A stretch of DNA of 7,162 nucleotides, taken from Clostridia bacterium (GTDB taxonomy: Bacteria > Bacillota > Clostridia > Christensenellales > UBA1242). Numbering within the stretch: the first letter of the stretch is position 1; the number at the start of each line of letters is the position of its first letter. The translations under genes were made by a program, and so were the position numbers. Below the pieces are notes generated by a model that had not been told where the DNA came from, searched no databases, and saw only the letters and a list, made by a program, of their open reading frames with translations. Below, piece after piece: positions 1 through 5,500 of this stretch. The stretch is from contig JALOBO010000069.1 in assembly GCA_023228225.1 (NCBI GenBank), positions 1 to 7,162 of the forward strand, read 5' to 3'.

Positions 1-846
1 GTGCAACATGCCATGCATTACGGTATCATGGTCGCCAGAAGTAACATCCTGATTTCTGGCAAGATATATATTACTAAGTTTAAAGTCGGTAAGCTTCAAC
101 GGTGCATAACCTACGCAATAAAGAAGTGTTATATACTGAACTGTTCCCCTGTCTCCTGAAATATCATAAAAAGGAGAACCTGTAATAAAAGGTGCTACCT
201 GTTGTGTACCCATTACAAATGGAATAGTGTTACCTATAATAGTTTCATTTTTAGCATTTCTTACATTAGGTATCTGCTTCAGTGATTTACCACTGCTATT
301 TGAACCGTCATTTAACTTTTTGGTAAGATAGTCCCATATAGTAGATGGTAAAAAATCTCCTGAAACAAACCCCATCACACTGGTGGCGACAAGCCCTGCT
401 CCAGCAAGTCCTATAAACATACCACCATATTTAGCTAATTCTAATCCTACGCCTGTTAAGCTTCCTCCTGACCAGACAGATAATGCTATTCCACCAGCTA
501 TTAAGGCAACCCCTGCCACGGCAAGACCTATATTTTTCCATATAGTACCAGTATCTCCGTTGCCGGGATAAAATGTGACTGATACAATATCATTTTCTTT
601 AATTACATAATCAAGTCCTTTATCTTCTCCGTTTACTATTATTACTGCATTGAGATACTCATCATCATCAGATATTTCTGCATATGTAGTTTCCCCTGTA
701 TCACAGTCATATACTTCTACATTGCCTTTGTTGAATACAGGATTATTAAAATCGCATAAACATTCTTCAATGGTTTTCCCTGATTCTACATGTTTTTCCT
801 GCGATTCGTCTGAAAATATATTTTTGTTTATTCTGATTATAGCCAC
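1..846 (-). CDS. TipJ/gpJ-like tail tip hub protein with N-terminal gpI-like beta-grasp domain (partial, C-terminus outside window)
   Basis: The frame is open from a GTG at 846-844 to the window edge, giving 282 residues without a stop. Residues 1-95 look like a ThiS/ubiquitin-type beta-grasp domain: a G-x-T-I-E-E-C-L helix start near 23-30, the strand NAVIIVNGEDKG at 66-77, KENDIVSV at 83-90, and a Pro-Gly-Asn-Gly end at 94-97. Lambda gpI has such a domain. Two Gly/Ala-rich hydrophobic stretches follow (about 104-124 and 131-163). From about 202 (TIIGNTIPFVMGTQQVAP, then VQYITLLYCVGYAPLKLTDF at 236-255) it matches the start of TipJ/gpJ hub proteins as I recall that family. In lambda, gpJ forms the central tail fibre and binds the receptor; that part of this protein is not in the window. 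The start overlaps the peptidase gene by 10 nt. GTG is chosen because a good SD lies 8 nt upstream and the first in-frame ATG is residue 143. The family call is by pattern recognition. Confidence 0.85.
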   Translation of the reverse strand, partial: MAIIRINKNIFSDESQEKHVESGKTIEECLCDFNNPVFNKGNVEVYDCDTGETTYAEISDDDEYLNAVIIVNGEDKGLDYVIKENDIVSVTFYPGNGDTGTIWKNIGLAVAGVALIAGGIALSVWSGGSLTGVGLELAKYGGMFIGLAGAGLVATSVMGFVSGDFLPSTIWDYLTKKLNDGSNSSGKSLKQIPNVRNAKNETIIGNTIPFVMGTQQVAPFITGSPFYDISGDRGTVQYITLLYCVGYAPLKLTDFKLSNIYLARNQDVTSGDHDTVMHGMLH

Positions 847-1220
847 GTGAAATACCTTCTGTTTGTTCTGTAATATCCGGTAAGACAGTCAACGTGTACT
901 CCGTGATTGTCACAATGTATAAATCTTCCATTATTCAGGTATATTCCAACATGTACAGCTATACCTGAATTATTATAAAATACTATCGTATCATATTCAG
1001 AAACAGGATATGGTACTTCCTTTATCCTTCCTGCCAGAAGTTTTTCAACGTCAGGCTCGTGTTTATTAAACGTTTTTTCACTGGTATCTTCATATTCTAC
1101 TATAGGAATATCATGCCCGCCCATTTTTTCTCCATATATGTAAAATCCATAGCAATCAAATCCATCCAAGTTGCGTCCTTTTACCTTATATGGTATTCCT
1201 ATAAGTTCCCCGAAGCTCAT
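837..1220 (-). CDS. NlpC/P60-family (C40) tail tip peptidoglycan endopeptidase
   Basis: This 127-residue protein is a compact NlpC/P60 cysteine peptidase. The catalytic triad can be read directly: Cys23 in DGFDCYGF (19-26), His90 in AVHVGIYLNNGRF (88-100) and His102 in FIHC (100-103). The family cleaves peptide bonds in cell-wall stem peptides. In lambda-type phages the tail-tip member is gpK, where the NlpC domain follows a Mov34/JAB-type metalloprotease domain. Here the whole protein is the NlpC unit, with no room for a JAB domain. The ATG shares one base with the TAA of the upstream DUF1833-like gene (TAATG), which suggests translational coupling. The next gene starts within its last codons. 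Its position between the gpL-like and gpI/J-like genes fits a tail-tip enzyme that opens the wall during DNA injection. There is no signal peptide or membrane segment, so a lysis role is unlikely. Confidence 0.9.
   Translation of the reverse strand: MSFGELIGIPYKVKGRNLDGFDCYGFYIYGEKMGGHDIPIVEYEDTSEKTFNKHEPDVEKLLAGRIKEVPYPVSEYDTIVFYNNSGIAVHVGIYLNNGRFIHCDNHGVHVDCLTGYYRTNRRYFTWL
855..860 (-). promoter_or_regulatory. Ribosome binding site that fixes the GTG start of the TipJ-like gene
   Basis: The minus strand reads AGAAGG, then 8 nt, then GTG at 846-844. The site lies inside the 3' end of the NlpC/P60 gene, as expected for tightly packed tail genes. It decides the start: no in-frame ATG lies near, and the beta-grasp domain begins straight after this GTG. 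Confidence 0.75.
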
Positions 1221-1750
1221 TAGTCTGCCACCGCTGGAAACATGTCACGGGTAGCACTGTCTCTAGGCACATTAAGAGATAATGGTTTATACGCTATAAG
1301 AGGAAACGTTGCTATTTTACCGTTATAAGTAGCAGTTTCCATTGTAAATTTATAATTAGAAAGAGGATAAAAGCACAGTTTCTTGCTTGTTGATTCGCCT
1401 TCCCACCTTGCAAATACTGCTACTAACTTTATAGAACATTTTAATTCAATTGAACGTAAGACAAGTGTTACTCGGTGGTCTATATCACAAATAGATACAC
1501 TCCCGTTCCCTACTGATTTTCCGTCTGTTTCAGGTAATGAAAAGGTGATACTTGATTTAAGATATTTTATTCCTTTATAAACAACATCTTCCGTATCATT
1601 TATGAGACGCAAATATCCGTCATTCATTCCGTCCATACCATTCCATACTAAATCAGGATTATATATTTCTACAAGAACAGGAAGAAAACCATCCATGTTC
1701 TGGCTATATAATTCTTTCATTGCAATCGTTTGTATATGTTTTGTTACCAT
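1220..1750 (-). CDS. DUF1833-like minor tail protein (lambda gpL position)
   Basis: This 176-residue protein resembles the DUF1833 family of phage tail proteins. The matching layout is a start with LYSQNMDGFLPVLVEIYNPD (14-33), a strand-turn-strand segment VVYKGIKYLKSSITFSLPE (56-74), VSICDIDHRVTLVLRSIE (85-102) where the family has a 'v.l.idNvdr.i...lR' pattern, and a terminal YKPLSLNVPR...MFPA (154-173), where the family commonly ends near an FP motif. There is no signal peptide, membrane helix or catalytic motif, and the composition suggests a beta-rich structural protein. It sits between the gpM-like gene and the NlpC/P60 gene, the place of gpL in lambda, so a role in the tail-tip complex is inferred. 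The ATG has a GGAGG only 4 nt away, which is short but clear; the next ATG (residue 11) has none. The family call is from memory of the pattern. Confidence 0.75.
   Translation of the reverse strand: MVTKHIQTIAMKELYSQNMDGFLPVLVEIYNPDLVWNGMDGMNDGYLRLINDTEDVVYKGIKYLKSSITFSLPETDGKSVGNGSVSICDIDHRVTLVLRSIELKCSIKLVAVFARWEGESTSKKLCFYPLSNYKFTMETATYNGKIATFPLIAYKPLSLNVPRDSATRDMFPAVAD
1228..1232 (-). promoter_or_regulatory. Weak ribosome binding site of the NlpC/P60 gene
   Basis: GGTGG lies 7 nt before the ATG at 1220-1218. It differs from GGAGG at one base, the weakest SD among the genes that have one. Coupling through the overlapping TAATG with the upstream gene probably supplies most initiation. Confidence 0.45.
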
Positions 1751-1754
1751 TGTT

Positions 1755-1759
1755 CCTCC
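1755..1759 (-). promoter_or_regulatory. Ribosome binding site of the DUF1833-like gene, close to the start and next to a hairpin
   Basis: GGAGG lies 4 nt before the ATG at 1750-1748 and 2 nt after the TAA of the upstream gene. The spacing is shorter than for the other genes here (7-8 nt). A perfect 10-bp inverted repeat ends 3 nt upstream of it, so RNA folding may affect its access. Confidence 0.7.
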
Positions 1760-1761
1760 GA

Positions 1762-2427
1762 TTATACGGCAAACGTTGCCGTATACAAAGAATTAACTGT
1801 TATAGTATAAGTACCTGTCGATGTAAATTCTTCGAATCCTATAATTGTGTCTACATCTCCATCAAAATAAAAAGATGTTTTTGTAAATGTGCCACTATTT
1901 ATAGCAATAGTAAAATCAGTGTAGACAGGGTACACTGATGGCTGTTCACTGAATATTATCGTAAGTGTGCCATTTACAGCTTCTATGTGGTCAATGTGTG
2001 CCGATGTAGCAGGAATGGTTATAGTACCAACAAATAAAGTCTGCCAAGTCATAGCCACTTTTATATTCAGTCCTTCTTTTACAGGGATTACTGATGAAGT
2101 TATCTGATATATAGTATTATCTCCGAAATAATAATCAGAAGATGTTATAAGTGTTTTAAATTCAAATGGGACAGTTCCGTATTTAGCTTTATATTTATAC
2201 CATTCAAGGAACCTGTCTATTTCCGTCATACCGTTTGAATCTTTCTCAGTATAATCAAAAAGCATTACAACCTTGAATATATCAGGTACAAACCCATTTT
2301 TATTACGCTGAAGAAGCGTACCGTTTTGAGATTCTTCCTGTATAAGTGCGCCGCTGCCTATTTCAGTACTTGTTTCATCATATACAACCTGATTTACATT
2401 TGTAGGCCAGCCAATATAACTACTCAT
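1762..2427 (-). CDS. Minor tail protein, gpM-like N-terminal part with C-terminal Ig-like domain
   Basis: Counted from the ATG at 2427-2425, this is a 221-residue protein. Residues 1-135 have the layout of lambda gpM-type minor tail proteins: an N-terminal segment rich in beta and turns, QRNKNG near 40-45, strand FKVVMLFDYTEKD (51-63), helix EIDRFLEWYKYKAKYG (69-84), then PFEFKTLI (87-94) and strands through LNIKVAMTWQTLF (120-132). Residues from about 137 onward (HIDHIEAVNGTLTIIFSE, then a Thr- and Gly-rich strand region ending in YTITVNSLYTATFAV) look like an Ig-like beta-sandwich, as often added to phage tail proteins. gpM follows the tape measure gene in lambda, as here. The start is uncertain: an in-frame TTG at 2442-2440 adds five residues, and an in-frame TAG at 2472-2470 limits further extension. 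Neither start has an SD, unlike all its neighbours. The homology is remote and rests mainly on layout and gene order. Confidence 0.6.
   Translation of the reverse strand: MSSYIGWPTNVNQVVYDETSTEIGSGALIQEESQNGTLLQRNKNGFVPDIFKVVMLFDYTEKDSNGMTEIDRFLEWYKYKAKYGTVPFEFKTLITSSDYYFGDNTIYQITSSVIPVKEGLNIKVAMTWQTLFVGTITIPATSAHIDHIEAVNGTLTIIFSEQPSVYPVYTDFTIAINSGTFTKTSFYFDGDVDTIIGFEEFTSTGTYTITVNSLYTATFAV
1763..1785 (-). repeat. Perfect 10-bp inverted repeat (hairpin) at the end of the gpM-like gene
   Basis: The arms TATACGGCAA (plus strand 1763-1772) and TTGCCGTATA (1776-1785) are exact reverse complements with a 3-nt loop. The hairpin covers the last seven sense codons and part of the stop codon of the gpM-like gene and ends 3 nt before the GGAGG of the next gene. 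No T-run follows on either strand, so it is not a typical intrinsic terminator. An RNA stability, processing or translation-coupling role is possible but not shown. Confidence 0.6.
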
Positions 2428-2436
2428 ATGTATACT
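2426..2436. repeat. Left copy of the direct repeat bounding the intergenic segment
   Basis: The plus strand reads ATATGTATACT. It matches ATATGTAGTACT at 2557-2568 except for one missing base. This copy overlaps the first two bases of the ATG of the gpM-like gene. The offset between the copies is 131 bp. Confidence 0.55.
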
Positions 2437-2462
2437 ATACAACAGTGTCGAAAAAGATGCAA
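2434..2462 (-). promoter_or_regulatory. Possible minus-strand promoter giving a leaderless message
   Basis: TATAGT (2439-2434, 5/6 match) has TTGCAT (2462-2457, only TTG matching) 17 nt upstream. The expected start point is about 7 nt past the -10 box, which falls on the ATG at 2427. That would give a leaderless mRNA and could explain the missing SD. The -35 box is poor. Confidence 0.2.
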
Positions 2463-2490
2463 TGTTTTTCTATTATTATCACTAAAAATA

Positions 2491-2519
2491 ACAATAATGA
2501 TATAATTATCTATTGACAA
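2491..2519 (-). promoter_or_regulatory. Weaker minus-strand promoter candidate sharing its -35 box with the plus-strand one
   Basis: On the minus strand TTGTCA (2519-2514), 17 nt and TATTGT (2496-2491) give 5/6 and 4/6 matches. It overlaps the TTGACA of the plus-strand candidate by five bases, so the two could not easily be occupied together. It would read into the gpM-like, DUF1833-like, NlpC and TipJ genes. Confidence 0.25.
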
Positions 2520-2541
2520 AACATGATTATTGTGATATATT
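2513..2541 (+). promoter_or_regulatory. Strong sigma70-type promoter match directed against the tail operon
   Basis: TTGACA (2513-2518), a 17-nt spacer and TATATT (2536-2541) form a near-consensus promoter. TGA directly before the -10 box fits the extended TGn motif. Transcription would start near 2548 and run antisense into the 3' end of the tape measure gene. No convincing plus-strand gene lies downstream. A chance match in AT-rich DNA is possible, but the combination is good. Confidence 0.5.
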
Positions 2542-2556
2542 ATTGTAAGAAAGTTG

Positions 2557-2568
2557 ATATGTAGTACT
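2557..2568. repeat. Right copy of the direct repeat bounding the intergenic segment
   Basis: The plus strand reads ATATGTAGTACT. It overlaps the start-less GGAG motif (minus strand, 2570-2567) downstream of the tape measure stop. It pairs with the copy at 2426-2436. Confidence 0.55.
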
Positions 2569-2570
2569 CC
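2567..2570 (-). promoter_or_regulatory. Orphan Shine-Dalgarno motif after the tape measure gene
   Basis: GGAG lies 9 nt after the TAA at 2582-2580, the usual place for the RBS of the next tail gene. No usable start codon follows: the next bases give TACTAC, then ATATC. The nearest start of a real gene is 139 nt further on. It would be in perfect position for that ATG if the segment between the direct repeats were absent. Confidence 0.4.
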
Positions 2571-2579
2571 GCTGTTTTA

Positions 2580-5500
2580 TTATGAAGACACAGACCTTCC
2601 ATTAACCCTTGATGCTCTTGCATTAAAAGCCATATCAGATTTTGAAGAAGATATATAGTTGGCTGTAACCGCTTCTATTACAGCCTGTATGTCTATATTA
2701 TTCCCACTCTGGGTAGTCTTGCTTTGTGTTACTGCAACTTTATCTCCTGAATTATTTACAAATGATATATTAACATTGGGAGAAGAATTATTACTTGATG
2801 CAAGTGATGCAGGATTTTTCATTGCCATTATATAATCATCGGGAGCTGTCTGTACAATATCACCTCTCTTGGTTATTATTGCATCATTTACTTTTGTATA
2901 AGTTGAAGAAGAAACAGTTTCATTGGTACTTAATGCATTCTGATGTTTTAATTCAGATTCATAATATGCGGCATCTTCTTTAGCCTGTGCCATTATATCA
3001 AGCAAATCTTCTTTAAGTGTTTCAAGTTTTTGAGTCTGGTCTTCGGTAGTACTGCTGCTGTTTGACAGGTAGCCTGATGCAAAAGAGGTAAATCCACCTA
3101 AGGCCATAAGTGAAAGCCCTAGTGCCCATGCTCCCATGTTAGACGGATTCATTGCAATTATTTCTGCACCTGCCGTTGCCGCTATTTTACCGAACTGCCC
3201 AAGCATTGATGATGCAAGACTCTGGAAATTATCAGCGAGTGCTTCAGATACATTATCTCCATCCTGCAACGCTTTTCCCAGTGTAGAAAAAGATGATGTA
3301 AGTGTATCTACCGCAAAAGACTCAACCATACTCTTTGTCTGTGTATTAAATTCCTGTAATACTTTAGTATCTGCTGCCCATCCTATAGATTGTTTTGCAT
3401 GGAATTCATCATATGCTTTTCCTGCTTCTTTTAAATTTTCCTGTGTTTCTTTAAGTACATCTGAATAATTGGTATCTTTTAGTCCAAGTTTATCCATTAC
3501 CGACTGTTGCTGAACGTCGTTGGTTCCGTATGTTCCAAAGAGTTTGTTTGATAATGACTGTCCTTCTTTGGAAACAGGCAAATTTAATTCAGAAACAGTC
3601 TTTGCTCCGGCACTTCCTTTTATTTTGTCTGAAATTTTAGTAAGAGTGTCTATAGTTTCTTTATTAACTTTTATGTACTCTTTCAGAACATCTATAGCAG
3701 ATTTAGTTCCATCTGCTGCTGATGTTATATTTCCGTGCGCTATAGCAGCTTCAAATTCAGATTGTAAAGAACCTAATACTTCTGGATTGCTTATTGCTGT
3801 ATTTATCAATCCTGATAATACATTTTGTTGCGATGAAGGAGCAACACCCGATGTAAGCATATTTCCAAGTATCTGCTGTGAACCGCTTTGTATCTGTCTT
3901 GTCCTATATGATTCTGTTGTAATCTTCGCAAGTTCCGAAATACGTACCGGCAAGACTTCTTCTATTGCACGTGCAAGATTTTCCAATCCGTAAGTATAGT
4001 TTTCTACATTGGTTATTTCTTTATTTGTACCCTGTTCGTAATACTTTCCTTCTTTGGCATATACAGGTATTTCTGTTGCTTTAGGATTTGTTTTAAGATA
4101 TTCTGCTGTCGGCTTTGCTGTTATACCACCTATATATGCATTTTGTATCAGAGAAGCCATTTCAGTATAACTTGCCTGTTTTTTACCCTTTATATAATCA
4201 CTATAATCGGCAGTATACATGGTTTGTTCAAGTTTTCTGTATACGTCAACAGCCTTACTTACAGCCTGTTTATATGCATTAAGTTCTTTTGTAGTAGAGC
4301 TTTGTGAATAAATAAAATCAGACATGGCTTTTTCGGTAGCTTTCCAGTCTATCTGTTCTGTAACATTTCCGTTGTTTGTAACATACTTAAAGTTTTTAGT
4401 TATATCAGACTGACTTCTTCCCGATGTTGTCATACCTGTTATAACAGACTGTACAATGTCGCGCGCCTGAAAATCCTGATATTTCATCATGACGTTATAC
4501 GGGTTTTCTGCAAGTCCGCCCATATTCTTGGAAGTCATTGCTGTAACAGGAAGATTAGTTGCTCCGTGTACTACATATTTCCATAATGGAGTATTATCTT
4601 GGTCTGGATTAAGGGGAACATTGATTGCTGATAAATCAGGAGTAAATTTAAGAAATGCAAAACCGAGATATTTTTGTACAGTCTCCCAAAATTTTATAAG
4701 CTGCTTGTCATTTGCCTGTATAGCTTTTGAGAGTTCTGTTTCAATAGAAATTTTTGCGTTTTTTGTTGCAGATGCAACAAACTGCGCCTGATTTTCTGGA
4801 GTTGTTACATATCCCTTCTTTTGTATTCCGGTTATTGCAGCTTTTACAGAAGATAACGATGTATCTGATATACCTGATACACCTTTTGACGCATCGTTTA
4901 TAACCTTCATTGTAGAAACGAGATTATTTCCAAGTATTGAAAGATTTTCTGAGAATTGAGATGGATTATCTTTGTCTAGGGTTAAATCTAATGAGTCCCA
5001 TGATAAATACCCCTTTTCAATAGCTTTCTTATAATTTTCAACAGAGAGTTTTGCGGTATCAAAATAATCACTTGTTTTATCATATGCAGAAGATAAAAGT
5101 GTTTCAAATGTCTGCACTTCTTTAAATGATTTTTCATCCTCTGCTTTTTTAAGGGCTTTATATGTATTTGAAGATTCGTACTGCTGTACTATCTGTCCTG
5201 CAACTGATATACCGCTTGTATTCTTTGATATAATCTTACTCATTGAATCACCGGCAGCAGATATCATATCAAGCATACGCGACTGGGCATCAGCTGCAGT
5301 AAGTTCCCAAGGTATGGTTGTTGTATCTGTATTTAAATTTGGCTTTCTTACACCCGAACTTGTTACTGTAACCCCAAATGATTCCAATGCCTGTTTGGTA
5401 GCTTCTATTTGCCCGTTTAACTCTTTTAATTTATTATTAAATTCATCTGGGGCTTTGCTTCCAAAACTGTTTATTGTATCATTTAATTTATTACGTTTTT

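Larger units (their letters stand above)
2491..2546. repeat. Three octamers forming a 12-bp dyad, possible operator or RNA stem
   Basis: ATTATTGT occurs on the plus strand at 2526-2533 and 2539-2546 and on the minus strand at 2498-2491. On a minus-strand transcript, 2546-2535 can pair with 2503-2491 through 12 A-U/G-C pairs with one bulged C (2499). The copy at 2533-2526 can pair with the same arm through 8 pairs, so the two stems exclude each other. The two plus copies lie in the spacer and across the -10 box of the plus-strand promoter candidate, a typical operator position. Confidence 0.4.
2437..2556. other. AT-rich non-coding segment between direct repeats, candidate small insertion
   Basis: This is the core of the only substantial gap in the tail operon. 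It is far richer in A and T than the flanking genes and has no convincing ORF on either strand. It holds promoter-like hexamers in both orientations around one shared TTGACAA, three copies of the octamer ATTATTGT in mixed orientation, and a predicted 12-bp AU stem. It separates a GGAG with no start codon from a start codon with no GGAG. Short imperfect inverted ends (TATACAAC at 2436-2443, GTTGATAT at 2553-2560) are visible but too weak to call terminal inverted repeats. It could be a miniature inserted element, or simply a regulatory intergenic region. Confidence 0.4.

Noticed and set aside
1763..1785. Hairpin considered as a terminator splitting the tail operon
   Set aside because: It is followed by an SD and start codon rather than a T-run, and the downstream genes have no promoter nearby.
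2426..2568. Group I or II intron, or a translational bypass element, as the nature of the 131-bp segment
   Set aside because: It is far too short for a self-splicing intron, and it lies between genes rather than inside a reading frame, so bypass does not apply.
2554..2658. Plus-strand 34-codon frame starting at TTG, just after the strong plus-strand promoter match
   Set aside because: There is no SD at a workable distance, the start is a poor TTG, and most of it is antisense to the tape measure C-terminus.
2661..2685. Hairpin considered as an intrinsic terminator
   Set aside because: Neither strand has a T-run after the stem; it is listed only as an inverted repeat.
3136..3993. Plus-strand open frames of 110 and 157 codons inside the tape measure region
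   Set aside because: They lie fully antisense to a clear tape measure gene, show no recognisable domain, and are Ser/Cys/Pro-rich in the manner of reverse-strand shadows.
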